From the NCBI GenBank assembly GCA_020809705.1, contig CP085826.1:3286001-3350000 (forward strand): 64,000 bases of DNA. The letters run 5' to 3'. The position numbers and the translations under genes were made by a program. The stretch's first letter is position 1; each line of letters begins with the position of its first letter. Of the stretch, positions 12,157-24,500 are shown piece after piece. Origin of the DNA: Calonectria ilicicola (Eukaryota; Ascomycota; Sordariomycetes; Hypocreales; Nectriaceae). The notes below the pieces were generated by a model. It had not been told where the DNA came from. It did no database searches and saw only the letters and a program-made list of their open reading frames with translations.

Positions 12157-14805
12157 TGTTAATGGGTGGCTGCTTCGCGGAGGGTTGCGTTACAGTGCGT
12201 GCCGATGCACCTAAGCTGGGCTGGGTAGTATTGTTGGTTGGTGCAAGGCACACTCAGTAAAGAGGCGTGCTGATTCGTTGTGGGCGGGGATAGTAAAGTA
12301 ACGCGGCAGCCAAGACTTTTTGGTTTATACCACCACCACTACCACGCCGCGAAGGGGATGTATCATGTATTTGTTTGACAGGAAGCGGGGAGCTCGGGGA
12401 GCTCGGGGAGACGAGAGAAAAAGAAACAGTGGAGGGTGGAGGGAAAGACGGTCAGGGCCTGAGAATCGCGATAGGATCTCCCACGCGGTTGGATCACCAG
12501 GTGATGGGACTTGTATGCTGACTCGAGGACTCCGTGTCTCGGAAGTCGGCCACAGGAAATAGTCTTCTTTAACGGCTGTGAAAGCGTGGGATGCTGGCGA
12601 ATGGGGCGGCAGCCTGGGGATCACCGTATGTCTCGTGGCCAGGGCGGGTGGATGACGAATATCGTGGATTGAAAGACGACATTCCACGACTCAGCGAGGA
12701 GCAGCAACACACAACAATATGGCAACCACGAGAATACAGGGACAAAGTAAATAACGAGGAGAGAAGAGGGATACAGATAATAGCACCGTCTGCTTTTTTT
12801 TTTCCTCCCTCCCCTCGGTATTAGGAGCAGACGGACGAGTACGCGTAAACGCCATGGGAATGACGCTGGGCGGTCCATTATTTAGCAACCCCCCCTAGTA
12901 ACCACCTACGACCAGCTTACAATTAGGCCCGGGATATCGCGCTGGCATGGCAGGATCATCGGGTATCGGAGTGGGCACTAGATGGCAAAACGGGCCGTCG
13001 GCGTGGGTAAAAAGACCTCAGGGGAGAGCCATATATTTGTCAAGGAGGGTATTCCACCATGGCCATGACGAAGTTGGGAGCACAATGTGGGCGTCCTGGA
13101 TGACCAAACTTGGAGAGGCCAGTGCTAAATCGGTTGCAAGTGAGAACTACTCACTAACATGACCCGATGGTGCAATAGCCGCCTTGCCTCTTTGGGAATA
13201 GTGGCCTCCGTTTCGAGTGGCCCCAGCAGGTATCCTGCATGTCCGCTCGCCATGTTGATTACGTACTTTGCTTAATGATTGCAACTGAGGCGAGGACGCA
13301 GGAAGGGTCTCGACAAGGGATTCATGGTGCCTGTATGGGATAGAGGAGCCAAGGTGGTGACGGTGACATACACACCATGGCTGTAGCCCCACGCATAAGG
13401 ATCCTCGAATGAACAACAAGTCTATTCCTAAGGTTTCGGAGAGCCTGAGAAAAAGATGCGGCAATCTCGGGGAGTTAGGTCATCGCCCCCACGTCATTCC
13501 CGGACCCGTTATTGAGTGATGATTGAAGATTCTCCCTCACTGGAGAAAGAAATAATACATCATACACGGCCCACGGTGCAAGTTTTATCTTCCAACACAG
13601 CTGTGCGAAGTATATGTACGTGTATATAATAAAAATCCATTAAACGTATTTATAATAGCCAAGGAAGAAAAAAAAAGGCATTACTGATCTTTCCATTTAC
13701 TTCTTTTGGTCACAGTCGTTATCGATTCTTGATTTCATTTTTGGATGGTGGGCCATCGTTTTTCAAGGCGTGTGGCTAGCTCTCCCCGACGGCCCTTTTT
13801 TCATATCCAACCCATGTCCCCGCTGATTCTGATACAAAGAGGCCCCGAAGGCATCCCGGGTCGTCGGCATTCGTCAGTACTCTACGCGGCTGCTTCGCTG
13901 TCTGTTCGTACTCGGCTGTTCGGTTGCATATGTGGCACAGGCAATTTATGCCACTGAGCACATTTACACGACCTCTTCCAAACCCAACCCTTGTTCACAT
14001 TTCCTTCTCCTTTCTCTTCTGTTTCCCTTTTCACGATTGCTGGATTTGTTTGCCTGCTTCTCTCCGGGCTTTGGCCTTGCCCCAGTTTATCAGTCTTGGC
14101 CGGCTCCTCTCTGCCGACCCTCTCCAGCTCAAAGAAAGGCGGCGGCAGTTCGTTCGTCAGTCGCTTCTATCCCAATTCCAACCTAACAACCGTTGAGGCG
14201 TGGATTGGCCTGCTGAGCGTCTATTGTGCAAGGAATTATCATGGTATTATTTTTTTATGTATTCTCATGACTCAGTTACTAGGTTGCTTCGCCGACTCAT
14301 CCCAACCTCCCGACTTCTATCCAAAGGCGTGTGCACCCGCATCACCTCAAGCTGAAAAGATCCAAGGCAATGGGGGAAGCAAATATTCAGCCCGTTCCAT
14401 AAAGAAACCCCAAGTCTCCCTATTATTCAAATTTATTTTAATTGGTAAATTTCTGCAATTCGACAAATTTTCGCTTTTCCCTTAGGGCTGTATTGTCTCA
14501 CTTTCCAGTGGTTGTCTCGGCACTGCAACGCGAAACCAACGCGCAGCGCCGAAGTGTCCCACCACCCGCTGCACCATCCAGCCTCACAATGTTCCAGCCT
14601 CCCCGCTAACGGGGTTTGGGGCGTCAAAACACCACCGCCAAAACACCAGCACATAACCAGCGACATGTTTACGCTTGTCCATACTCGCTCCAACTGCTCT
14701 GCACCACATTGATTCCATTTGCCCATTATTTCCCACTCTTTTCCCTCCACCAAACTGTGCTCCTCGTCAATGCCTCTCCCCTGCAACTGATCCACGACCT
14801 AAACC
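12157..14805. other. 2.6 kb divergent intergenic region between sulfate permease and BUB2
   Basis: Both flanking genes start here and run outward, so this is a shared promoter region. I see no coding gene. It includes a purine-rich stretch near 12385-12430 and an AT-rich block near 13600-13660. A CGCGAAA at 14529-14535, which fits the SBF/SCB consensus CRCGAAA, lies about 270 nt before the BUB2 start; its function is inferred. Confidence 0.5.
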
Positions 14806-16326
14806 ATGTCGGAGTCCTCGCCCTCCTCCAACCCTACCAGACCGGTGATCCCCGCGCTGCCACCTTCCATCAGTACACAGCTTCAAGCTCCTCCGTCGCC
14901 GCGCACTCATCGTGCTCTCCGCCGCCTCCAGTCCGCCCACAACCTCGGCGCCCGCGCCAACAACCCTCCTTCCCTCATCTCGCAGCAGCGACTCCGCGAG
15001 CAACAGCGCAATGTATCGCCCACTCGAGCCTCCCAAGGCACCTCCTCGTCTGCTCCCCCAGTCAACCGCTCGCCTCAGCGCGGCCGTGCAAATAGTGATG
15101 CTACGCCGCCGCTTATCCACCAGATGAATGTTGTCACTGCCAGCAAACGAGCCGGTGGCAAGAAGCCTGTCTTCTCTCATGGCCACCTGCCGCTCGAAAA
15201 GATCATCCGCGAAGGTCCAACCGACGGTGACTTTTTGGGAGCTCTGGAAAGTGCCCGATGGAAGGTTGTTGACGAAGGTGTCAAGAGCGCCGAGGACGGA
15301 ATGGTAAGGACATAATCTATCTGTTGAGCCATGTCTTGAAACAGCTGTTAACATGCTATTCTCACAGTCGAATCTGAGAATCTACGTCTGGCTGATCCTA
15401 CTCGACGCCCCCATACTCTCGACCGACGACTACCTCGCTCTCATTCATCGCGGCGCCTCCCCAGCCTACTCAAAGATTCGCAACGATACATTTCGTACCC
15501 TCACGACAGATCCTCTCTTCCGCCGTCGTGTCAGCGAGGCCAGCCTGATCCGTTTACTGAATGCCATTGCTTGGAGACTTCACGACGTCAGAGAGGAACA
15601 GCGTCAAAGTCGCCCGGGTAGCAGCCGTGCATCTCTCTCAGGACACTCTCACACCACAACCTCTTCCCCAGGTGCTCGAAGCCGAGCCCGTGCCCTGACC
15701 CTGACAACGGAAGGCTCGGACTCTGGCGCTGGCGGTGCTTCAGAATCTGGCACCTATGTCCAGGGCATGAACGTTCTCGCCGCCCCGTTCCTCTATGCAG
15801 CTCGAAGCGAGGCCGAGGCCTTCGTAGCCTTCTATTCCCTACTCACTCGCGAGTGTCCAGGGTACATTCGGGGTGCCATGGATGGTGTTCATCGCGGTCT
15901 CGCACTAGTTGATAAGGTCCTAGCTATCGTGGACCCGAAACTCAGCATGTACCTAACTGCCAAGGGGCTCTCAGCTGAGATCTACGCCTTTCCCTCGGTC
16001 TTGACTTTGTGTGCTTGCACACCACCTCTGCCCGAGGTTCTGCGCCTTTGGGATTTCTTGTTTGCATACGGGCCACACTTGAATATTGTGTGCATCGTTG
16101 CCCAACTAACCATCATGAGAAGTCAGATTCTCGAGTCTCCCAGGTATGCTAGAAATATGATCAACCTTGACCATTTGAATCGTGCTAACAAAAAACAACT
16201 AGCCCTAACAAGATCCTTCGGTCTTTCCCTCCTCTCAACGCGGATCTCATCAAGTCTGTCACAATTGGCATTATCAAGAAGATTCCTGACGACGTCTATG
16301 CTGAGATTGTGTCCCACGCTCTCTGA
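14806..16326 (+). CDS. BUB2: Bub2/Cdc16-type TBC-domain mitotic exit GAP subunit
   Basis: Exons 14806..15303, 15368..16143 and 16203..16326 encode 465 residues, with every phase closing. The N-terminal ~100 residues are Ser/Pro/Arg-rich and probably disordered. The TBC domain starts at about 150. The arginine finger is in IRNDTFR (Arg 209) and the glutamine finger in YVQGMN (Gln 298). About 55 low-complexity residues (roughly 241-294) sit between them. The last exon supplies SPNKILRSFPPLNADLI and the C-terminal helix. Bub2 with Bfa1/Byr4 is the GAP for the spindle-pole GTPase Tem1/Spg1 and restrains mitotic exit or septation. The YVQGMNVLAAPFLY signature and length separate it from other TBC proteins. 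Confidence 0.92.
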
Positions 16327-17599
16327 TCTCCACTCGGGTGATCAGACAAAGGGCCCGCTGTATTTCAACCGTTGATCCAGAGTTTCGGAACCAACGCAAC
16401 GCACCGCACCACAGACAGCAATATCCAGGCAGCCGGAAAAGGCACCACCCGCAGGGGGTCCCAGTCCAAGAGCCTCACGAACGGGTGGCGCACTGTGACC
16501 GCCACGTGAACCGGAGAATTTCCCTGGTCACGATGGAGAAGTGGGTGTGTCAATAACACTCTAGAAATGCATCGCATCTGCATCAGACCCGTCAGCTGTC
16601 ATAGCGGGCCGATCCGGATGTCAATCAGGGCTCGTCCGGAAGGGTCGGATGCCCTGCGTTGATGCGATGCAGGGCTAGCATGGCCAGGCCAGCTAAACCA
16701 ATCACACCCCAGGCAGTTCCTGGGCCTCAAGGGCTTATCAGAATGCCCACTGGCACACACAAGGCTTATAAGTTGTTTCTTCACAGTAATATCATTTAAT
16801 TGGGCAGGGAGAAGGATTTTGGGGAATGGGATTTCCTATGGTATCATGTTTACGCCGTCACGCGCCCGAGAACAAATTCAAGTTCAAACCACAGAGTACT
16901 CGGATGAATTAATGAAGATATGAATGCTTTTGTTTAACTTTAACTTAACTATGTTTACGTTGGATATGTTCCATAATGCAACTGTAGGCCGTGCCTTCCA
17001 TTGTCCGAATGTATGCTAATATGTACCATGAAGAACCATGCCAGTGCCAGCTGCGAGCCGGCTACTCCAAAGAAACGCCAAATTATGCTATCCTTCATAC
17101 AAACGCCTTGTATCGAGATTTGTATCATCAACTGTCCATCACTATCTTCATGCTTTGTGACGTGATGCACTCTCTTCTCATTCATATGACCACTAGGCGA
17201 GGTCCCAGATCACGCCTGATCACAACCCTCGTATCTTCATTATAACCAACCACACTGAGTCATTCGTCGGGCAATGCGAAGTTGTTTCAATGTAAAGACT
17301 TGTTGGAAACGCGGTTGCATGGTCGACTTCAGTGGGTTGGTGGAGATGTGTGGACATGCTATGTGTTGTCTAGGTTCCGTAACTTATTTGGTCAAGCTAG
17401 CCTGTAGACGCCTTGCTGGTGAGATACCCCCGTGGGAACCAGCTTTGGATGTGGCTAGAAATACCACCAACTCGGGCGATTTTCCACAAGCAGCTGCTGA
17501 CAGTAATAGGAAAGAAATTATTGCTTAAATATACCAAGCCGGACACAATTGAATGCCTCCAGAGCCAAATTTTGTTCAGTATGCGCATCGAATGATTCC
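16327..17599. other. convergent intergenic region between BUB2 and IZH3-like gene
   Basis: These 1.27 kb hold the 3' ends of two genes facing each other. The stretch 16780-17000 is AT-rich, as expected for 3' UTR and polyadenylation sequence. No coding gene is supported. Confidence 0.5.
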
Positions 17600-19096
17600 T
17601 TAGTAGGCAGGGCAGCCACCCTCAGCACGGAGGAAGGCATTAGCAAAGAACGTCTCCATGGCTGTATAATGGAACAGGATGCCACCAAGCACAGCGGCAT
17701 GCCAAAGGTTGTGGCTACCGCCAACGTAGTCAAAGACGCCTGGCCACCAACGCTCGGGGACCTTGCTAGCGTAAACGATGGCGCCGCCGAAATAGACCAG
17801 CATGGACTTGGAGATGGGCGAGTAGAAATCATAGACAAAGTCCGGTCCATGGGACCACCACAGCTGAACTATGGGCATGAAACCGGTCAACGCCAAGCCA
17901 ACATAGAAAGCCACGCGTGCCCAAGCCATGTCGGCTCCGTTAAACCGAGGATGCCAAGGCAGAATGACGCCACCAAGACCGAGGAAGGCTGTCAAGCTCA
18001 TGTATGTCCATCGGCTAACGGGATCACAGTAGAATGCTGTGTATTCCGTTGTCATGATTGATGCAGCGATGAGCAAAGAGATACCAGTATAATCCACGCA
18101 CGCAAAGATGGAGATGGCATCAACATCTGCGACAGCGTTCATGGTATGCCAGATGGTCGAGCACACCAGGGTCAGACAGGCCGTCATGAAGAAGATGGCG
18201 GCAATGAAAACATCGGATTTCGAGCTCAGTGTAAAATTAGTGCTGCTGGGGTAGAACCAGAAGGCAATGGCCAGGACAACAACGAGGCCAATGGCGTGCG
18301 ACCAGATGTTGACCAGTTCGTTGGATAAGTTGAAGGCCGATAAGACACACTCCAGTTTGGATTCTGTAAATCGGTATCCTTTGCGAATATGTGGGTTGTT
18401 CCTCCAGGGCATAGGTAGATCTTCGTAGCAGATGAGACGGGCTTCCTTGGCTTGTAAGATGGCCTGCTGGATATGCTCTTCCAGCGACAAAGCTGCGCGC
18501 ATTGCTCGCTCGATTCCCTCGTTGGCCACACGTCGTCCCTCATCCATGAAGGCTTCGGCAGCGTTGGCAGCATTAGCGAAACCTTGCTCGCGCAGCTTGT
18601 AAGCGCGGGTTTCAAACTCGGTGAGCATCTCCTCGAGGAGTTCGACACCAACGCGGGCCTTCTCGTTGAGTGACTCGGCAGCCTCAAGGCCATCATGATA
18701 TCTCGTCTCGAGGGTCTCGACCATGATATGCAATCGTCTTCGGCCAGCGCCAAGAACCTCCTCCGAGGCCTGGGAACATCGTGTGCGAACCGCTTGGAGA
18801 GTTGAAAAGGCGCGAGCTATGCTCGTGTCCTTGCTCAGGTCGGCATAACTCTCGATAAAATCAAGTCGGCGCTCGAGTTCGGAGAGGAACAGGTCGACTT
18901 TGAGCAAGAGGCTCTCTTCGCCATCCATGATGGACCCAACGATGGAGCGGCGCCGGGGAATAAAGAATGAGTGCCGTCGTTTGCGGGGCTGGTCAGCGGT
19001 GGCCCGGGGGTTAGATCCAGAGACTGTCGCAGTGGTTTCGTCGTCCTGAGACCGACAGGGACAGGTCCTGGTGATGGTGGTGGTTACGTCGGACAT
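17600..19096 (-). CDS. IZH3: PAQR/hemolysin-III family membrane protein, Izh3 type
   Basis: One exon encodes 498 residues from the ATG at 19094-19096; the upstream in-frame extension has no ATG. The N-terminal ~230 residues are soluble and helical, with heptad-like Leu/Ala/Glu patterns (ELERRLDFIESYADL, LEEMLTEFETRAYKL), likely a coiled coil. From about 265 comes the PAQR fold: NELVNIWSHAIG, seven hydrophobic spans, a STIWHTMN segment and the C-terminal HNLWHAAVLGGILFHY, which holds the conserved zinc-site histidines. Long N-terminal domains mark the Izh3 branch. Members affect zinc and sterol homeostasis in yeast and resemble adiponectin receptors with possible ceramidase activity; that role is known for the family, not shown here. 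Confidence 0.9.
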   Translation of the reverse strand: MSDVTTTITRTCPCRSQDDETTATVSGSNPRATADQPRKRRHSFFIPRRRSIVGSIMDGEESLLLKVDLFLSELERRLDFIESYADLSKDTSIARAFSTLQAVRTRCSQASEEVLGAGRRRLHIMVETLETRYHDGLEAAESLNEKARVGVELLEEMLTEFETRAYKLREQGFANAANAAEAFMDEGRRVANEGIERAMRAALSLEEHIQQAILQAKEARLICYEDLPMPWRNNPHIRKGYRFTESKLECVLSAFNLSNELVNIWSHAIGLVVVLAIAFWFYPSSTNFTLSSKSDVFIAAIFFMTACLTLVCSTIWHTMNAVADVDAISIFACVDYTGISLLIAASIMTTEYTAFYCDPVSRWTYMSLTAFLGLGGVILPWHPRFNGADMAWARVAFYVGLALTGFMPIVQLWWSHGPDFVYDFYSPISKSMLVYFGGAIVYASKVPERWWPGVFDYVGGSHNLWHAAVLGGILFHYTAMETFFANAFLRAEGGCPAY

Positions 19097-20796
19097 GATG
19101 GCGGACTCGGGGGTGGGACGAAGGCTCGCTCTGTTTAAGTCGCTGCGGCAGCAGGATCGGCAGTGCAACTCTGCCTGCGAAGCCACTTTGAAGGCCCGTG
19201 ATGTGTGCAGCCGGATGAGGCTTCACATACGTCGTCGATGCAGCCACGCGTGATGGGTGAAATATGCAATTGGTCACTGCAGGTGAGATCGGAGGGGGAA
19301 GTCGGGTCGAGAGGCGAGTCGTGGGGGAGCCGTAGTGGTGATTGGCCGTTGGACGGACGAGGGTTTCCGAGCAAAGGGCCTGGGTCAACGGGCTGTCATG
19401 GGATGGAATGGAAATTTCCTGGTCTCGTGGAAGAAGGCCAGTTTCGGATCCGTGGGTTACAAATACTACTCAGGACAAGAGACGCTCAACAGGAGAGAGA
19501 GGCAGAACCAGGGGAACCCGAGTACTAGTGCCTGTAGCCCAGCAAGGAGAGAAAGATGGTACAGAGTAGAAAGGGATCAATAGATCGGAATGAGGAGAGC
19601 TGAAATTGGGTCTTACGGATGGCCTCGGGGTCCACGGTCTTGGCGCATCTCCACTAATTAATTAATGATTGGATGAAGGGCAGACGATCCCCCCAGCAAG
19701 CCTGGGAAATTGACTACGTGCCGCCCTGTTCCCCATCCAAGTGCCCCAATGCTGCAGAAATCATAGACATTCTTACTTGCAAGAGTAATTCAGGCTATGA
19801 CCCGTCCGCCTCGGTGGGAAGCAAATTTCCAATCGGCATCAATAGACCAGCAGTAAACCAGCAGTAGACCTGCAGTAGCCCTGCAGAGGCATTCGCAAGC
19901 GGCCGCTGCTGAGGCCGACAGTGGACAAAGAGCCCGCCGCGGGCCGTCAACGCGAAATGACGCTCCGCCAATCACTGCCGTGAGCGCTGCGAGGGGCCGC
20001 CGTTGGGGTCCCCAGCAGCCCTGGCGGTGGCCTTGGTCCCTGTGCCTGGAGCACAAACGAGATCTGGTTGGGTTCCATGGGCCACGCAATGGCACACGGA
20101 CGCCGTGGGGAGTGCTGGGAAATTTGACTGCTTTCCCGTCGCTCATGCAGGTGCCAGTAGGCGAGGCATTGAGCATCAAGAACCCAAGAATTTGGTGTCG
20201 AATCTCGGTCTCGCGTGACCCAGTGTTATTCGACTCGTGTCGTCTGACTTTTTTTTTTTTTTTTTTGGGCTCTGTTTCACATGCTGATCCGGTCTGGATT
20301 GGCCGTTCAATCTCACTGGCCAGCGGTTTCGGTCCAAACCATCAGTGTTACCGACCAGTTTGATCCGCTCCGGTTCGGTCCAGCCGAATGGGGGTGGATT
20401 CATTGAGGTGTGCGATCCCGCAAGTCTGAAAATGAGAAAAAAGAGACAAAAGAGAGGAGAAACAATCGGGTCTAAAGCGCGTGACTAGATATCACGATTC
20501 ATGCGATATATTCTCGAACTTTTCTGTTTCTTTCTAGTCCCATAACACCCAAGACAGGTCGCCCTGTCAGGCCGTTATGTGACAGCTACGGGTTGATCCA
20601 TGCGCTCTCAGCCTTGTCTATCCAAGGTCTCCACACCACACTGACATCTCACCAACGAGCAACGTTTTCGTCCTCCACACCACAGCCTTGTCGCCAGGCC
20701 CCTTCCACCAACCTCCAAATCCAGGATCGCCTCGGACTATTTCGCGTCATCATCCATCACAAGCTTCCTACGCTGTGACGTAGTCAGTCCAGAGCC
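19097..20796. other. divergent intergenic region between IZH3-like and THOC5-like genes
   Basis: This 1.7 kb shared upstream region shows no supportable gene. It contains short imperfect AGCAGTA/TGCAGTA repeats near 19849-19887 and an 18-nt T run at 20249-20266. Confidence 0.5.
20249..20266 (+). repeat. homopolymer T(18)
   Basis: A run of 18 T on the plus strand in the divergent promoter region. Such tracts can exclude nucleosomes; no function is demonstrated here. Confidence 0.85.
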
Positions 20797-21568
20797 ATGG
20801 CCATCGAAAAAATCGTCACCGAACCCAGTCTCGTCGCCGTCCTGCAAATCTCAGATCAAGCACGCGAACAGGCCGACGTTCTTGTCAACCTCGCCGATGA
20901 AACATCTCATGAAGACCTCTCTGCCGAAGCGCAAGCGAACATTGCGAAACAACAGAAACTCCTTTTTACGAACATCGCACATCTAAGAGGCCTGCACCGA
21001 AGCGCCTGCTTCTCTGCGCGAGAGACAAAGGCCGAGACCGCCGAGGCGCGTCAGGAAGTCGATCGCCTACACCTCCAGCTTCAGAACTTGTACTACGAGC
21101 AGCGACATCTCCAGGGCGAGATTGGCGCGTGCGAATCCTACGAGTATGTTGGTCCGAGAAAGACAAACCAGACGTTATGGTACGTTTGAGCAACAGCTAA
21201 CGTGCACTTCTAGCCACAAATATCAACAACTTCCACTCATTCCTGTGGAGGAGTTCCTAGCGCAGCATCCCGAGCATCAAGACGATGACGAAAACACGTT
21301 GATGGTGGCACGAATTGATCATGAACGAGCCGAGCGAGAAGCCTTGGAGCAGCAGAGGCAAGAGCTCCTGAAGCGCAAACAAAAGTTGATTGCCGACAAC
21401 AAACGGAGAAAAGACGACTTGGCCAACTTGGACAAGGACCTCGAAAAGTTCATTGATGTGAGTTTTGCTACATTTTATCACAGCCAAGGTGATCCTTGAT
21501 GATATCCAGGAGCTGACATCCTCTAGGCTGCGAAACCCATTCAGAAACTGTTTGAGAAAGCTCCGTGA
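20797..21568 (+). CDS. THO complex subunit, THOC5/Fmip family (short fungal form)
   Basis: Exons 20797..21143, 21214..21457 and 21527..21568 encode 210 residues. Both introns have good signals (GTATGT...TTCTAG and GTGAGT...CTCTAG) and the frame closes on a 14-codon last exon. The protein is almost entirely helical with charged coiled-coil stretches, e.g. AEREALEQQRQELLKRKQKL around 150-175. Recognisable THOC5 blocks are NLYYEQRHLQGEI and the PLIPVEEFL segment. THO acts in the nucleus, linking transcription elongation to mRNP assembly and export. Animal THOC5 is several times longer; this form keeps only the N-terminal region, as fungal members do. The name rests on these blocks, not on a search. 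Confidence 0.82.
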
Positions 21569-24500
21569 GAATGGCCATATGGCAACATACAAGTTAACAA
21601 TTGCCACCATGCATGGCAAAACGATTGGATGGCGGTGTCATCTACAGTAGCACGAGTACCATGGCATCCTCGCCAACTAGAAAGCCACGATGCTATCTAT
21701 GATATGGAGCCGGCAGGACCTGTGTACCAGCTGTAGATGCCCGATCAGGGTACTGGACCGCCTGGCTCTCAGGTGTCATTCAGCGATAGCACCTTTTGCT
21801 CTCGTCCCGACACCAATTTAAAACGAATGAAGACAGGATAAACTTGGGAATATGGCGAGGCGGGATCTGGCCGTACAATGGATGATACCCTTTGGATTAG
21901 ATTTCTTTTTAAAAATACACAATCTATTGCAGCATGGAATCACATGCCACTTTCAAACGCCTTGCATTATGTAAAAGGAAGAGAATCTGGTATAGAACAA
22001 CCAAGGGTGAAGTTCATATTCACGAAGCATCGTCAATCCTTGATCCTTTGGGCATATCAAGAAAGGCAATGAAATATTGGAAATAATTTGTTGACGCTGA
22101 AATGGGGGATAGAAACCAGACACCGCATGGCCAATCAGTCCTGGATCGAAAGTGATGAGATATGCAAATTATGAGGATATACTGTGTCTGATTACAAAGG
22201 ATGTGTGAAGTTCGGTACCATGTGAATGTCATCAACCTACGGCCAAATTTCGTAAAGGAATCGTTTCAACCACTCGTGGCGTTCTGATTGTGAATGGAAT
22301 CAAGCCACAGCAGTACAGTATTCCAAAATCAATCAAAACCGCGTGTATCGTTAGCAAATCATGAAGATACTTTGGGCACTAACAATTTGAACTTTGAATG
22401 TGTGTATGGGACCCGAAGTAACTTGAGTGTCATGTTCTGTGGATGTGTACACTCAAGACTAGGGTGCTGGGTTGGTCCTCATGACTTCAAAATCATGACG
22501 GCATGACCCTCTCTAGCAGACAAGCCTCTGTATCAGAAAAAGTATAGGCCCAGTTCCAAGGCGACATCATGGCAGAATTACCGCTCGAAGCGCTTTGATC
22601 AGCTTTAAATTTGATGCCATCTCTAGTGACCAGGTTAAAAGTGGACAAGGGTGTTCGCAGAGGTTTGGGCAACCAGGATCCAATCGCTCAGACATGTGGC
22701 CAATGATGGGGAAGATGGGATAGTGGGCCGGCGAGGTAAATGCAGCCTCAATTGCCGGGTTTTTCGCTCGCCCCAGCCTTGATGGCAAGCTGGTCTTGAC
22801 GACAGTCTTGTGGTGGAGGGGACCCTGAACCCAGGGAGCCATACACGGACCAGTAGCGGCAACGCGTGGTGCCAACAAGCCTTACGATTGACGAGCCTCG
22901 TCCTGGCGGTCAACGGTACCACCAGAACAGCCTGGGTCACACTCAAGCCCCGGCCAGCCACTCAGAAACAGCGGCGAGCAAACGTTGGCAAGAAACGGCA
23001 ACTCAGGGGTGTAAACGAAGTTTTCGGAACAGCGCTGGGATGAGCGTCACAATGTTCCTGTGACCACGGCCGACTAGATGTGCCGCCATCTTGAAGATAT
23101 GCGGCGAACAAGCCAAGGGTGGCGGGGATATGGAGCTGTTGAAAAGATAAGATAGCTGGAACGGGGGTGGAGGTTGGAGATGCTATCACAAAGCGAGGTC
23201 AAGTGGACAATTGACAAAACCAGTTGAAGAGTCCAAGGGTTTGCCGTGGGATGGATGATTGGCTACGAGATTTGCTGATCCAGAGCCTAGCTTCATGTAC
23301 TGTACATGGACGATGAGAGTTGAGCAACCACTGCAATGCAATCATATACGCCTCCACATAGCGGATGGCATCACGCACGGTTTTCGGTCGCACAAGACTG
23401 GCACCCTGGATGCAAGAACACAAGAGCGGCGATACTGCGGGCGCCAAACACCCCACGAGGGACTGTCCATGATGTGTTTGTCATTGTCTCAGTCCGCCCC
23501 TGTCATTGAAGAAAGACGCACTCGCATTTTCGTAATAAGAGCAGTAGTGGCTGTGTTCTCTCATATGTTAAATTATATGTTTTTGGTGTTTCGGTATCGC
23601 AATGAAACCAATGTATGTATGGGACACAAAAGAAGCATAATGTTCCAGTGGCGTCTCTCCAGTGAAAAGATGCTTGTGGAAAGGCCTGGCAAACAGGGAA
23701 CTAGGATGCAGAACAAACGAAAAAAAAGCCGAAAAAGGTGAGCCAGGGTACCCACGTCAAAGCGGAACGAAAAAGGAAAAGAAATGGATCAAGAGTCGCA
23801 TCCCACTCCCTCTTCCCGAAAAAATAGCGACTTGTTAGTGCTACGGTGCAATCACAGCAATAGGACTAGCTCTCAGGTTTGAAGGTCATCGGCCGCCCGA
23901 GCAGGCAAGGGATGCCCGACGAAATCCAGGAACCGGCTGATCAGCGGCTGGGTAGAAATTGGGCGGTGTCGTGGGCCCGGAATCTCATCCACGGAAACCC
24001 CAAAACAAGTATTGTCTCAATCAAAAACAAACCTGGAGTCCCCCTCCTCGCCAATTACTGACAGTTTTGGAGGGAGTATTTAGCCACCGCCTGCTCCAGT
24101 CTATGTATAGTGCGCTAGAATTCTCAGGGGTAGCCTGAAGCACAGATGCTATCTTATTTTCACATGGAAAGACCCCTACCGTTTCGCAAAGATTTAATCA
24201 TCTCGATGCGAACAGTATGCATGCAACAACCCGTGTTTTATGAGATGCAAACATGGACAATGGTGCCGAGTCCCTCAAGTTTATAGATGGCATTGCCAAT
24301 GCAAATTGTGTGTGTGTGTGTGTGTGAGCACGTAATACAATGATGATGTGCACACCGTTTCTGTACACATTGCTTCTTCTGTTCTTTTTTGGCCGTTGTC
24401 GTGTCACAAGGAATCAATTTATTACCTCGGTTCAGTGAGTACTTTCCAGATACTCCAGTGCAAGTAGCATATTTGGAGATGTTTAACGACTTTGTCGCTG

